Notes: a model not told the origin generated them from the sequence alone. Positions 1 through 7,925 are shown, counted from the first letter of the stretch. The stretch is 18,923 bases of DNA from Flavobacteriales bacterium UBA2426 (GCA_002342985.1 DDRC01000217.1:1-18923), one strand, 5' to 3'. A program made the numbers and translations.

Positions 1-174
1 CAGCGCCTTCTCGGTGCCGTGGTCCTTCTTGTTCTGCTTCAGGTGCCCGGTCAGGTGGTCGATGCGCTTGGTGAACAGCGCGATCTGGCTCTCGGCCCCA
101 CCGGTGTTCGTCTCGCTGCCGCCGTGCTCCTTGAAAATGGCCTTCTTGGCCTCCGTGGTCAGGTACATGGTCAT
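1..174 (-). CDS. rpsO: 30S ribosomal protein S15, N-terminal part (truncated by window edge)
   Basis: Reading the minus strand from position 174 gives 58 open codons that run off the left edge of the window. The peptide begins MTMYLTTEAKKAIFKEHGG and continues with TGGAESQIALFTKRIDHLT and then HLKQNKKDHGTEKAL, which is the classic N-terminal half of bacterial S15. S15 binds 16S rRNA and organises the central domain of the small subunit. About 30 C-terminal residues should lie outside the window. The start could be the ATG at 174 or the one at 168 (MYLT...), and the family usually begins MYLT, so 168 is possible. A TATCTTCG box lies only 13 nt upstream of 174, implying a very short leader. accD ends 68 bp upstream in the same orientation. 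Confidence 0.93.
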   Translation of the reverse strand, partial: MTMYLTTEAKKAIFKEHGGSETNTGGAESQIALFTKRIDHLTGHLKQNKKDHGTEKAL

Positions 175-187
175 TCGTAACAGGCCG

Positions 188-195
188 CGAAGATA
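188..195 (-). promoter_or_regulatory. Putative -7 promoter box for rpsO
   Basis: The minus strand reads TATCTTCG, one base from the Bacteroidota -7 consensus TAnnTTTG. It ends 13 nt before the ATG at 174. No convincing -33 TTG element is visible. It is supported by the same TAnnTTCG pattern ahead of other genes in this window. Confidence 0.5.
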
Positions 196-242
196 AGCGG
201 AGGAGCCTTACCCGCCACCGCTCCGGCGTAAAATACTGGGTA

Positions 243-1088
243 TCAGCTCCGGAATAGGGTGAAGAGCCGGCTCAGGGTGGCCTTCAGGTCCTTGCGCTCC
301 ACGATCTTGTCCAAGAAGCCGTGCTCCAATACGAATTCGCTGGTCTGGAAGCCCTCGGGCAGGTCGCGGCCGATCGTCTCCTTCACCACGCGCGGGCCGG
401 CGAAGCCGATCAGGGCCTTGGGCTCGGCGATGTTCAGGTCGCCCAGCATGGCGAAGCTGGCGGTGACGCCCCCGGTGGTGGGGTCGGTGAGGATGCTGAT
501 GTAGGGCAGCTTCTTCGCAGCCAGCTGCGCCAGCTTCGCGCTGGTCTTGGCCATCTGCATCAGGGAGAAGCCGGCCTCCATCATCCGGGCGCCGCCGCTC
601 TTGCTGATGATCACCAGCGGGCATTTGCGCTTCAAGGCCTGGTCGGCGGCCAGGGCGATCTTCTCGCCCACCACGCTGCCCATGCTGCCGCCGATGAAGC
701 GGAAGTCCATGCAGGCGATCACCACCGTGTGCTTGTCCAGCTTGCCCTCGGCGGCGCGCAGGGCATCGTTCAGCCCCGTCTCCTTGCGCGTCCTCACCAA
801 GCGGTCGGTGTACTTCTTCGTGTCCTCGAAGGCGAGCGGGTCGCCGGCGACCAGGTCGGCGCCGACCTCCGTGTACTTCTGGTCATCGAAGAGGATGGCG
901 AAGTACTCCGCGCTGCCGATCTTCTCGTGGTAGCTGCACTTCGCGCAGACCCAGAGGTTGTTCTCGTGGTCCTCGCTGGTCACGATCTCATCGCAGCTCG
1001 GGCACTTGTACCAGAGGCCCTCCGGCGTCTCCTTCTTCTCCTCCGTGGAGGTGGTGATGCCTTCCTTGGTGCGTGTGAACCAGCCCAT
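243..1088 (-). CDS. accD: Acetyl-CoA carboxylase carboxyltransferase subunit beta
   Basis: The 281-residue protein is the beta subunit of the carboxyltransferase half of acetyl-CoA carboxylase. With AccA it moves the carboxyl group from carboxybiotin to acetyl-CoA, making malonyl-CoA for fatty acid synthesis in the cytoplasm. The N-terminal zinc ribbon is visible as CPSC (Cys29, Cys32) and CAKC (Cys48, Cys51). The crotonase-fold core carries SKSGGARMMEAG (about 162-173) and TDPTTGGVTASFAMLGD (about 201-217), both typical of AccD. The start MGWFTRTKEGI is standard for Bacteroidota AccD, and the length is normal. A TAACTTCG box lies 19 nt upstream. accA is not in the window. Confidence 0.97.
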   Translation of the reverse strand: MGWFTRTKEGITTSTEEKKETPEGLWYKCPSCDEIVTSEDHENNLWVCAKCSYHEKIGSAEYFAILFDDQKYTEVGADLVAGDPLAFEDTKKYTDRLVRTRKETGLNDALRAAEGKLDKHTVVIACMDFRFIGGSMGSVVGEKIALAADQALKRKCPLVIISKSGGARMMEAGFSLMQMAKTSAKLAQLAAKKLPYISILTDPTTGGVTASFAMLGDLNIAEPKALIGFAGPRVVKETIGRDLPEGFQTSEFVLEHGFLDKIVERKDLKATLSRLFTLFRS

Positions 1089-1107
1089 GGGTGCGTGTTC
1101 GGGATGA

Positions 1108-1115
1108 CGAAGTTA
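1108..1115 (-). promoter_or_regulatory. Putative -7 promoter box for accD
   Basis: The minus strand reads TAACTTCG, matching TAnnTTCG exactly, 19 nt upstream of the accD ATG. It sits in the 102-bp gap between accD and the fbaB stop codon. No clear -33 element is seen. Confidence 0.5.
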
Positions 1116-1190
1116 GTTCCTGTGCCGCGGGGCCGGGCCTGGGATGAGGCGGGGATGCTCGCCTTCAGCCATTGCCCGGTCCTCCCCGGA

Positions 1191-2246
1191 TCAGGCGATG
1201 GTGATGCCCTTGTCCAGGTACACGTCCTGGATCGCGTTGAGCAGCTGCACGCCTTCGCCCATGGGGCGCTGGAAGGCCTTGCGGCCGCTGATGAGGCCCT
1301 GGCCCCCGGCGCGCTTGTTGATCACGGCGGTCCTCACGGCCTCGGCCATGTCGCCGGCACCGCTGCTGGCGCCACCGCTGTTGATCAGGCCGATGCGGCC
1401 CATGTAGCAGTTGGCCACCTGGTAGCGGCACAGGTCGATCGGGTGGTCGGTGGTCAGGTCGCTGTACACCTTCTTATGCGTCTTGCCGTAGCCGCTCAGC
1501 GCATTGTAGCCGCCGTTCACCTCGGGGAGCTTCTGCTTGATGATGTCCGCCTGGATGGTGACACCGAGGTGGTTGGCCTGTGCGGTGAGGTCGGCGGCGG
1601 TGTGGTAGTCCACGCCATCCTTCTTGAAGCCCGGGTTGCGCAGGTAGCACCACAGGATAGTGGCCATGCCCAGCTCGTGAGCGAGCTGGAAGGCCTCGGC
1701 GATCTCGGTGATCTGCCGGGTGCTCTCGTCGCTCCCGAAGTAGATGGTCGCGCCCACAGCCACCGCGCCCATGTCCCACGCGCTCTCCACCGTGCCGAAG
1801 AGCACCTGGTCGAACTTGTTCGGCAGGGTCATCAGCTCGTTGTGGTTGATCTTCACGATGAAGGGGATCCGGTGGGCGTACTTGCGCGCCACGCTGCCCA
1901 GCACGCCGTAGGTGCTGGCCACCGCGTTGCAGCCGCCTTCGATGGCGAGCTTCACGATGCTCTCCCCGTCGAAGTAGATGGGGTTGGGGGCGAAGCTGGC
2001 CGCGGCGCTGTGCTCGATGCCCTGGTCCACCGGGAGGATGCTCATGTAGCCGGTGTTGGCCAGGCGGCCCGTGCCGTAGAGGGCCTGCAGGCTGCGCAGC
2101 ACCTGGGGGCTGCGGTTGCTCTGCATGAAGCAGCGGTCCACGAAATCCGGGCCCGGCAGGTTGAGCGCGCCCTTGTCGATGGTCTTGCACTGGTGTCCCA
2201 GCAGGCTCTTGGCGTCGGCGCCGAGGAGTTCTTCGATCTTGCTCAT
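1191..2246 (-). CDS. fbaB: Class I fructose-bisphosphate aldolase (FbaB/DhnA type)
   Basis: This gene encodes a 351-residue class I aldolase that interconverts fructose-1,6-bisphosphate with glyceraldehyde-3-phosphate and dihydroxyacetone phosphate through a Schiff base, without metal. The whole chain follows E. coli FbaB as I recall it: [19 protein letters not shown] (about 111-129), [16 protein letters not shown] (about 161-176), [15 protein letters not shown] (about 201-215), [16 protein letters not shown] (about 278-293) and AVINKRAGG. Lys237 in DIIKQK is the likely Schiff-base lysine by analogy with archaeal-type class I aldolases. The start chosen is the ATG at 2246 ([13 protein letters not shown]), which fits the family. 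An in-frame extension to 2309 would add 21 atypical residues and read through a promoter-like box. Confidence 0.96.
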   Translation of the reverse strand: MSKIEELLGADAKSLLGHQCKTIDKGALNLPGPDFVDRCFMQSNRSPQVLRSLQALYGTGRLANTGYMSILPVDQGIEHSAAASFAPNPIYFDGESIVKLAIEGGCNAVASTYGVLGSVARKYAHRIPFIVKINHNELMTLPNKFDQVLFGTVESAWDMGAVAVGATIYFGSDESTRQITEIAEAFQLAHELGMATILWCYLRNPGFKKDGVDYHTAADLTAQANHLGVTIQADIIKQKLPEVNGGYNALSGYGKTHKKVYSDLTTDHPIDLCRYQVANCYMGRIGLINSGGASSGAGDMAEAVRTAVINKRAGGQGLISGRKAFQRPMGEGVQLLNAIQDVYLDKGITIA

Positions 2247-2283
2247 GGTCGGCAGATGCGGTGGATTCCGTTTACTGCGGCCG

Positions 2284-2291
2284 CGAATGTA
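2284..2291 (-). promoter_or_regulatory. Putative -7 promoter box for fbaB
   Basis: The minus strand reads TACATTCG, an exact TAnnTTCG match, 37 nt upstream of the fbaB ATG at 2246. Its position inside the possible N-terminal extension supports the shorter fbaB start. Confidence 0.45.
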
Positions 2292-2336
2292 GGGAAGGGC
2301 GGCAAGCATGACGGGCAGGCCGGCCGGCGCACGCCC

Positions 2337-4808
2337 TCAGAACGGATAGCCGATTCCCAGGTTGAAGTTGACCTCCGGCCGATAGCTGTAGGCCGTTCCC
2401 GTGAGCAGAGCCATGCGTGCCTCGTGGCCCTCCTTCGGCTGGAAGAGCCAGCGCTCGCCCTTGGGCAGTGAGGGGTCCTTGGTCTGCAGGCCCAGGTCGA
2501 ATCGCACGATGAAGAAGTCGAAGTTGAACCGCGCGCCCACGCCCGTGCCCACCGCCAGCTCGCTCAGGAAGTCGGAGCTGATGGCCGCGCCGGGCTGCTG
2601 CGCATTGCTGCGCAGGTTCCAGATGTTGCCCACATCGGCGAAGAGTGCGCCCTCGAGGAAGCCGATGAGCTTGAAGCGGTATTCGGCGTTGCCCTCCAGG
2701 CGCATCTCGCCGATGCGGTCGAAGGCCACCAGCGGCTCGCTGAAGGAGCCCGGGCCGATGGAGCGCGCCCGCCAGGCACGCAGGCCGTTGGCCCCGCCCA
2801 CGAAGAAGCTGCTCTCGAAGGGCAGTACGCCCAGGTTGCCGTAAGGCAGGGCAGCACCGCCCGCCAGCCTGAAGGCCAGGCTGCTGCGCTCGTGCAGGGT
2901 GCGCCGCCAGCGCAGGTCCACCTCGCCCTTGATGTACTCCGCGTAGCGCACACCGGCCACGGTGCGGAATTCGGTGCCGGTGGTGTCGCGGGCATCCTCG
3001 GCCATGAGCAGGAGCAGGGGGTGGCCCGCCCATTCCAGCACGGTGCGCGCGTAGAAGGCGTTGCGCCGCGCGGAGGCGTCGGGGGCATTGTGCTGCAGGG
3101 TGCCGCGCATGCTTGCGATGAGGTAGTCGGTGTAGCTGTTCAGCAGCACCGGGTTGTTCGAGCGGACCAGGTAGTCCCGGAACGCATCGGAGATCTGCGG
3201 GATGCGGATGGTATTGAGCTCGATCGGGAACAGCCCGATGGTGTTGGCCCGCGATTCCTGCCATTGCACCCCCGCCGAGAGCTTGAGCAGGTCGCGCGTG
3301 AAGTCGGGACGGCGCTGGTAGTTGAAGAGCGCGTTCACCAGCAGCATGGAGCCGCTCGACTTGCTGAACAGCCCGGCGAAGGGGCGCGGGAAGGAGAGGG
3401 TGACCTCGGGGCCGATGGTCACGGTGTTCAGGGCCGTCAGGGAGCGCACATCGCCCGTGCTCTGCTCGGCGCCGCCGCCGCCGGCGATCCGCTGCTGGGC
3501 CTCGAGGCCCACGCTCACCTGGGCCTGCAGCGAGCCGAGCGTACCGAAGAGGTTGCGATGGCGGTATCCCACGTTGACCGAGGTGCCCAATACGCCGCCG
3601 CGGTTGGTCAAGAAGCCCTCGGTGGAAAGGGTCTGCTGCTTGCCGGGTAGCAGCGAGATGCGTGCATCGGCCAAGCCGCGCCCCATGGCCCCGGTGGTGT
3701 CGTAGGCGATGTCCACCCGATCGAATACGCCGGTGCTCACCAGGCGCCGGTAGGTCCGGTCCGTCAGGCGGTGGTCGAAGCGCGCCCCGGGGTGGATGAA
3801 GAGGGGGTGCAGGAGCGCCTTGGTGCGGTAGCGCAGCCGGTCGTGGAAGAGGAAGGTGTACCCGCTCTCCCGCAGGGTGTCCGACCCCGCCACGCTGCCG
3901 CGGGCGCTGCGGAAGGTGCTCACGTACACCTCCCGGATGTCGTAGACCGTCGCTTCCGGGGTGCCGGCCAACCCGCGCTCGTGGCGGGCAACAGGCCGCT
4001 CGAAGGAGAGCGTCAGGTCGATCTGCCGGCCCCCTGCCGTGGTGTCCGCGTTGTACTGGATCAGGTCGCGGTGGAAGTAGAGGTAGCCCTCGCCCCGCAG
4101 GTGATCGGAGATGCGGGTCCGCTCGGCATCGAGCCGGTCACCGTCGAACCGGTCGCCCGGCTTCAGCAACGAGGCCTCCCAGGCCGAGGCTACAAGGTGC
4201 TTGATGCGCGTATCGTCCACCTCGAACCGGATCGTGCGCAGCCGGTAGGGCTGCCCGGGGGTCACCGTGTAGGTCACCTGTGCCTTGGGCCGGTGCAGCC
4301 GCCGGCCGTACCACGCGTGATGGGTCAGCGTCACGGTGTCCTGCACCGCCGCGTGGAAGTAGCCTTCCTTCGCCAGGTAGAGCCGCATCTGCTCGCTGCT
4401 GCGGTCGGTGAGGCCGGTGTCGAGCACCACGGGCGGCTCGCCCACGGTCTCGCGCAGCCAGTCCGCGCGGGTCCGCTTGTAGGCCAGGGTGTCCTTGCCG
4501 CGGGCCTTACGCCGCAGGTTCACCCGGTCGATGCGGGCGTTCTTGCGGGCCTGCCAGACGGGTATCCGGGCGGGATCCGGCAGGTTGTGGACATGGAGGT
4601 AGAAGGGCACCGCGAGCACCCGCTTGTTGGGCTTCTGCTTGATGATCGCCTCGAGCTGCGAGCGCTCCACATCGGCGCGTTCCGTCAGGTGCACCTTGTT
4701 GCGCTTCAGCAGGGCCTCATCGCCGGCAAGCCGCCGGGTGGGGTCGCAGCCGGCCAGCAGGACCACTGCGGCCAGTCCTGCCATGATATGCTGCGCGGTG
4801 AGCCCCAA
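2337..4808 (-). CDS. tamL: Omp85-family outer membrane lipoprotein, TamL-like (BamA/TamA superfamily)
   Basis: The 823-residue product is an Omp85-type outer membrane protein likely to work with TamB in outer membrane protein assembly or lipid transport. The N-terminus MGLTAQHIMAGLAAVVLLAGC carries a lipobox (LAGC, Cys21), which marks the lipidated Bacteroidota form called TamL. POTRA-like regions follow, for example VTYTVTPGQPYRLRTIRFEV. The C-terminal half is a beta barrel. FVGGANGLRAWRARSIGPG (about 668-686) resembles the conserved loop-6 region, ADVGNIWNLR lies near 725, and the chain ends in Phe (GIGYPF), as barrel proteins usually do. The start is uncertain: TTG at 4808 gives a normal-length signal sequence, while the ATG at 4784 leaves only 12 residues before the lipid Cys. 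Neither start has a lysine or arginine before the hydrophobic stretch, which is unusual. tamB is not in the window. Confidence 0.88.
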   Translation of the reverse strand: MGLTAQHIMAGLAAVVLLAGCDPTRRLAGDEALLKRNKVHLTERADVERSQLEAIIKQKPNKRVLAVPFYLHVHNLPDPARIPVWQARKNARIDRVNLRRKARGKDTLAYKRTRADWLRETVGEPPVVLDTGLTDRSSEQMRLYLAKEGYFHAAVQDTVTLTHHAWYGRRLHRPKAQVTYTVTPGQPYRLRTIRFEVDDTRIKHLVASAWEASLLKPGDRFDGDRLDAERTRISDHLRGEGYLYFHRDLIQYNADTTAGGRQIDLTLSFERPVARHERGLAGTPEATVYDIREVYVSTFRSARGSVAGSDTLRESGYTFLFHDRLRYRTKALLHPLFIHPGARFDHRLTDRTYRRLVSTGVFDRVDIAYDTTGAMGRGLADARISLLPGKQQTLSTEGFLTNRGGVLGTSVNVGYRHRNLFGTLGSLQAQVSVGLEAQQRIAGGGGAEQSTGDVRSLTALNTVTIGPEVTLSFPRPFAGLFSKSSGSMLLVNALFNYQRRPDFTRDLLKLSAGVQWQESRANTIGLFPIELNTIRIPQISDAFRDYLVRSNNPVLLNSYTDYLIASMRGTLQHNAPDASARRNAFYARTVLEWAGHPLLLLMAEDARDTTGTEFRTVAGVRYAEYIKGEVDLRWRRTLHERSSLAFRLAGGAALPYGNLGVLPFESSFFVGGANGLRAWRARSIGPGSFSEPLVAFDRIGEMRLEGNAEYRFKLIGFLEGALFADVGNIWNLRSNAQQPGAAISSDFLSELAVGTGVGARFNFDFFIVRFDLGLQTKDPSLPKGERWLFQPKEGHEARMALLTGTAYSYRPEVNFNLGIGYPF

Positions 4809-4826
4809 GGAGAGGAGGGTGCTGCC

Positions 4827-4834
4827 TAATTTCG
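4827..4834 (+). promoter_or_regulatory. Putative -7 promoter box for the RNA methyltransferase
   Basis: The plus strand reads TAATTTCG, an exact TAnnTTCG match, 48 nt before the TTG start at 4883. It points toward the opposing tamL box at 4867-4874, so the two transcripts would overlap at their 5' ends. Confidence 0.4.
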
Positions 4835-4866
4835 GCGGCTTACTGGGCGCTGGTTGCGCTCAGTGC

Positions 4867-4874
4867 CAAATATA
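4867..4874 (-). promoter_or_regulatory. Putative -7 promoter box for tamL
   Basis: The minus strand reads TATATTTG, an exact match to the Bacteroidota -7 consensus TAnnTTTG. It lies 58 nt upstream of the TTG start at 4808 (82 nt from the ATG at 4784). It is the only full TTTG version among the boxes found ahead of genes here. Confidence 0.5.
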
Positions 4875-4882
4875 TCCGAGCC

Positions 4883-5629
4883 TTGACCACCGCTCCCGCG
4901 CTGCGTGCCGTGCGTGCCCTGCATCAGAAGAAGCACCGCGCCGAGCAGGGCCTCTTCCTGGTGCAGGGCCCTAAGCTGGTGGCCGAGCTGCTGGCCTCCG
5001 GCTGGCCTGTGCGCGCCATCCATGCCACCGCCGAGGCCGCGGCCCGCATCATGCATGAAGGGGTGCAGGTGCATGCGGCGCACGACCTCGAGCGCATGGG
5101 CACCCTGGAGAGCGGCAACCAGGTGGTGGCCGTGGCGGAGATGCCGCGCCGGGGCGCCATGGCGCCCTTGGAGAGCAGCGAGCTGGTGCTGGCGCTCGAT
5201 GGCATCGCCGACCCCGGCAACCTGGGCACCCTGCTGCGCATCGCGGACTGGTTCGGGGTGCGGCGCATCCTGTGCAGCGCCGATTGCGTGGAGGAGTTCA
5301 ACCCCAAGTGCGTGCAGGCGAGCATGGGCTCGCTGTTCCGCGTGGCGGTGCACCGTGCCGTGCTGGCGCCCGAGCTGGACCGCTTGCGGGCCGCAGGCGC
5401 TGGGCTCTACCTGGCCACCATGGAGGGCGCCGAGGCCTTCGATGCGGCGCTGCGGCGGCCGGCGGTGCTGATCCTGGGGAGCGAGTCGCATGGGCCTTCG
5501 CCCGCGGTGCGGGCGCTGCAGGCCAAGGCAATCGCCGTGCCTCGCGCCGGCCAAGCGGAATCGCTGAACGTGGCCATGGCGGCCAGCGCCCTGTGCATGG
5601 AGTTCATGCGGCAAGCGCGCACTGTGTAG
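4883..5629 (+). CDS. SpoU/TrmH-family RNA 2'-O-methyltransferase
   Basis: The 248-residue protein is an S-adenosylmethionine-dependent RNA ribose methyltransferase of the SPOUT (trefoil-knot) class. The N-terminal substrate-binding region has ALHQKKHRAEQGLFLVQGPK (13-31). The catalytic domain shows all three SpoU motifs: LDGIADPGNLGTLLRIADWF (105-124, with Asn113 and Arg119), ILGSESHGPS (197-206) and IAVPRAGQAESLNVAMAAS (217-235). The rRNA or tRNA target nucleotide cannot be told from sequence. The start is a TTG, chosen because the family begins shortly before the HQKKxR motif and no nearby in-frame ATG exists; a CTG at 4850 also lies in frame. It is divergent from tamL (74 bp apart), and its stop lies only 13 bp from the end of the convergent FAD oxidoreductase gene. 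Confidence 0.92.
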   Translation: MTTAPALRAVRALHQKKHRAEQGLFLVQGPKLVAELLASGWPVRAIHATAEAAARIMHEGVQVHAAHDLERMGTLESGNQVVAVAEMPRRGAMAPLESSELVLALDGIADPGNLGTLLRIADWFGVRRILCSADCVEEFNPKCVQASMGSLFRVAVHRAVLAPELDRLRAAGAGLYLATMEGAEAFDAALRRPAVLILGSESHGPSPAVRALQAKAIAVPRAGQAESLNVAMAASALCMEFMRQARTV

Positions 5630-5642
5630 ACCCGGGAGGAGC

Positions 5643-7190
5643 TCAGCGGCGCAGCACGGCGGCCGCCACTGCATCCGCCACGCGCTGCCCGTCCATCGCG
5701 GCGCTCACGATGCCTCCCGCATAGCCCGCGCCTTCGCCGCAAGGGAACAGTCCCGGGGCGCTCGCATGCTGGAGGCTCTGCGGGTCGCGCGGGATGCGCA
5801 CCGGCGAGCTCGTGCGGCTCTCCACCGCCACCACCACCGCCTCGTTGGTGCGGTAGCCCCGCATCTTCTGCCCGAATGCCTTGAAGCCCTCGCGCAGCCG
5901 CTGGCCGATCTCGCGCGGCAGCAGCTGGTCCACGCGGTGGGAGAGGATGCCCGGCGGATAGCTGCATTCCGGCAGGTCCGCAGAGAGGCGCCCTTGGATG
6001 AAGTCCTCCAGCCGCTGGGCCGGTGCCACCTGGGTGCGACCGCCCGCGATCCACGCGGCGTGTTCCACGTCGCGCTGGTAGGCCATGCCGGCCAGCGGGT
6101 CAGCCGCCGCGAAGTTCCCCCGCGCCTCCACCACCACGCCGCTGTTCGCGAAGGGATTGTTGCGCTTGCTGGGGCTCCAGCCGTTGGTCACCACCTCGTC
6201 CGGCGCGGTGGCGCAGGGTGCGATGATGCCGCCCGGGCACATGCAGAAGGAGTAGACCCCCAGCCCCTCCACCTGCTGTACCAGGCTGTAGCTCGCCGGT
6301 GGCAGGTAGGGGTCGCGCACGGCGCAGTGGTACTGGGCCCGGTCGATGATGGCCTGCGGGTGCTCTACGCGCACGCCCAGGGCGAAGTCCTTGCGCTCGA
6401 TGCGGATGCCCTTCGCCCGCAGGAGCCTGAAGATGTCGCGCGCCGAATGGCCGGTGGCCAGCACCACGGCATCGGCCAGGTGCTCCGCCCCTGTCGCCGT
6501 GCGCACGCCGCGCACACGGCCCTGTTCCAGCACCAGGTCGGTGACGCGCGTGCCGAAATGCACCGCGCCGCCCGCCCCCAGGATGGCCTCGCGTATGGCG
6601 GTGATGATGCCCGGCAGCTTGTTGGTGCCGATGTGCGGATGCGCATCCACCAGGATATCGGGCGAGGCCCCGTAGGCCACCAGGGTGCGCAGCACGCCCT
6701 CCACGTCGCCGCGCTTGTGGCTGCGCGTGTAGAGCTTGCCGTCGCTGTAAGTGCCGGCACCGCCTTCGCCGAAGCAGTAGTTGCTGTCGGGGTCCACCGT
6801 GTGCAGCCGGTTGATCGCGGCCAGGTCGCGGCGCCGGGCGCGCACGTCCTTGCCGCGCTCGAGCACGATGGGGCGCAGCCCGAGCCCGATCGCGCGCAGC
6901 GCGCAGAAGAGGCCTGCGGGCCCCGCGCCCACGATGATCACCGGTGGCGCCGCGCCCGCATCGGGGAGCGCCGGCGGCGCGATGGGCGCCTCGGCGAGCG
7001 CCGCATCGCTCACCAGCACGCGCAGGCGGATGCGGGGCTGCCGGCTGCGGGCATCGATGGAGCGCTTCAGCACGCGGGCGGTGCGCGAAAGGCCGCGGGC
7101 GAGGCCCGCCGCCTCCTCCGCCGCCTGCCGCACCAGCACGGGATCGGCGGCCTCCACGGGGGGCAGCACGATGTCCACCGTGCGCTCCAT
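5643..7190 (-). CDS. FAD-dependent oxidoreductase of uncertain substrate (NAD(P)/FAD-dependent, COG2509-like)
   Basis: The 515-residue flavoprotein has a Rossmann dinucleotide-binding motif, VIIVGAGPAGLFCALRA (84-100, GxGxxG at 88-93), and an acidic residue, Glu111 (VLERGKD), at the end of the second strand that should bind the FAD ribose. A hallmark stretch NYCFGEGGAGTYSDGKLYTR lies around 137-156. It is characteristic of a widespread family of uncharacterised FAD-dependent dehydrogenases. A C-terminal FAD motif, FPCGEGAGYAGGIVSAAMDG, lies about 485-504. The first 80 residues form a separate N-terminal domain. No signal peptide is visible, so the protein is probably cytoplasmic. The gene starts 3 bp after the porT stop, so it is very likely cotranscribed with porT. 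The substrate is unknown. Confidence 0.9.
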   Translation of the reverse strand: MERTVDIVLPPVEAADPVLVRQAAEEAAGLARGLSRTARVLKRSIDARSRQPRIRLRVLVSDAALAEAPIAPPALPDAGAAPPVIIVGAGPAGLFCALRAIGLGLRPIVLERGKDVRARRRDLAAINRLHTVDPDSNYCFGEGGAGTYSDGKLYTRSHKRGDVEGVLRTLVAYGASPDILVDAHPHIGTNKLPGIITAIREAILGAGGAVHFGTRVTDLVLEQGRVRGVRTATGAEHLADAVVLATGHSARDIFRLLRAKGIRIERKDFALGVRVEHPQAIIDRAQYHCAVRDPYLPPASYSLVQQVEGLGVYSFCMCPGGIIAPCATAPDEVVTNGWSPSKRNNPFANSGVVVEARGNFAAADPLAGMAYQRDVEHAAWIAGGRTQVAPAQRLEDFIQGRLSADLPECSYPPGILSHRVDQLLPREIGQRLREGFKAFGQKMRGYRTNEAVVVAVESRTSSPVRIPRDPQSLQHASAPGLFPCGEGAGYAGGIVSAAMDGQRVADAVAAAVLRR

Positions 7191-7193
7191 GGC

Positions 7194-7913
7194 TCAGCCC
7201 TCGAAGGTGAAGGTGAGGATGAAGGCCTTGCTGCGGATGCTGTCGATGGGACGGCTGAAGCGCGTCTCATCGTCGATGTGCAGGTTGGGGATGCCGAAGC
7301 TCCCCTTGAGCTCGATGCCGAACTTGAAGTAGGGGAGGAACATGTCGAAGCCCCCGCCCACCTCGGCGGCGTAGTCGTACTTGGCCAGCTTCACCACGAT
7401 CTCGTCGTCCAGCGCATTGTCCACGTCCTTCTGGCTGGCCATGTCAATGGCGAATTTGCCGCCGGCGAGCAGGTACACCGCGAAGTTGTTGATGCGGTCG
7501 CTGCGCAGCTTGGCCAGGAGGGGGAACTCGAGGTAGGTGCTCTCCACGGGCTTCTGGAAGTACACCACGCGCCCGTCGCCGCGGCGGAACTGGTACTGCA
7601 GCTTGCGCTCCTGGAAGCTCAGGGTGGGGAGGAAGCGGAAGCTCAGGTTCTTGTTGGCGTTGTAGCTGGCCACGATGCCCAGGTTGAAGCCCGGCTGCTT
7701 GATGTGGTCCAGCACCAGGAGCGAGTCCCGGAAGGGTACGTCCGGCTTCAGCTTCACGAAGAGGTCGCTGGTGTTGTAGCTGAGCAGGAAGCCGAAGTGG
7801 AAACGGCGCAGGTCGAAATTGGGCAGGTTCTCCTGCACGATGCGGTTGCCGCGCTGGGCGTGCACGGCATGGCCGGCGAGCAGCAGGGCGCAGAGAAGGA
7901 GCGGGCGCATCAT
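7194..7913 (-). CDS. porT: PorT-family protein, outer membrane component linked to type IX secretion
   Basis: The 239-residue protein has a signal peptide, MMRPLLLCALLLAGHAVHA, followed by Gln (QRGNR), the typical Bacteroidota cleavage context. The mature part is rich in alternating beta strands (FHFGFLLSYNTSDLFVKL, LSFRFLPTLSFQERKLQY, STYLEFPLLAKLRSDRINNF, YDYAAEVGGGFDMFLPYFKF), as expected of a small outer membrane barrel of the PorT/SprT type. PorT is needed for T9SS secretion in Porphyromonas and Flavobacterium, and porT next to ubiE is, as I recall, common in Bacteroidota. The start could be 7913 or the second ATG at 7910. A longer open frame continues upstream, but it is an out-of-frame, Arg/Pro-rich reading of ubiE. 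A TACTTTCG box sits 12 nt upstream. Confidence 0.88.
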   Translation of the reverse strand: MMRPLLLCALLLAGHAVHAQRGNRIVQENLPNFDLRRFHFGFLLSYNTSDLFVKLKPDVPFRDSLLVLDHIKQPGFNLGIVASYNANKNLSFRFLPTLSFQERKLQYQFRRGDGRVVYFQKPVESTYLEFPLLAKLRSDRINNFAVYLLAGGKFAIDMASQKDVDNALDDEIVVKLAKYDYAAEVGGGFDMFLPYFKFGIELKGSFGIPNLHIDDETRFSRPIDSIRSKAFILTFTFEG

Positions 7914-7925
7914 CGGATAGGGCAA

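Noticed and set aside
175..242. Hairpin downstream of accD (GGAGC 202-206 with GCTCC 220-224)
   Set aside because: Only 5 bp with a 13-nt loop and no U-tract, which is too weak to call in GC-rich sequence.
321..2471. Long plus-strand open frame (716 codons) opposite accD and fbaB
   Set aside because: It is rich in Ala, Gly, Val and His with no domain, and lies opposite two certain genes. High-GC codon bias leaves antisense frames free of stops.
5630..5642. Bidirectional terminator between the methyltransferase and FAD oxidoreductase genes
   Set aside because: The gap is only 13 bp and shows no stem long enough to support a terminator.
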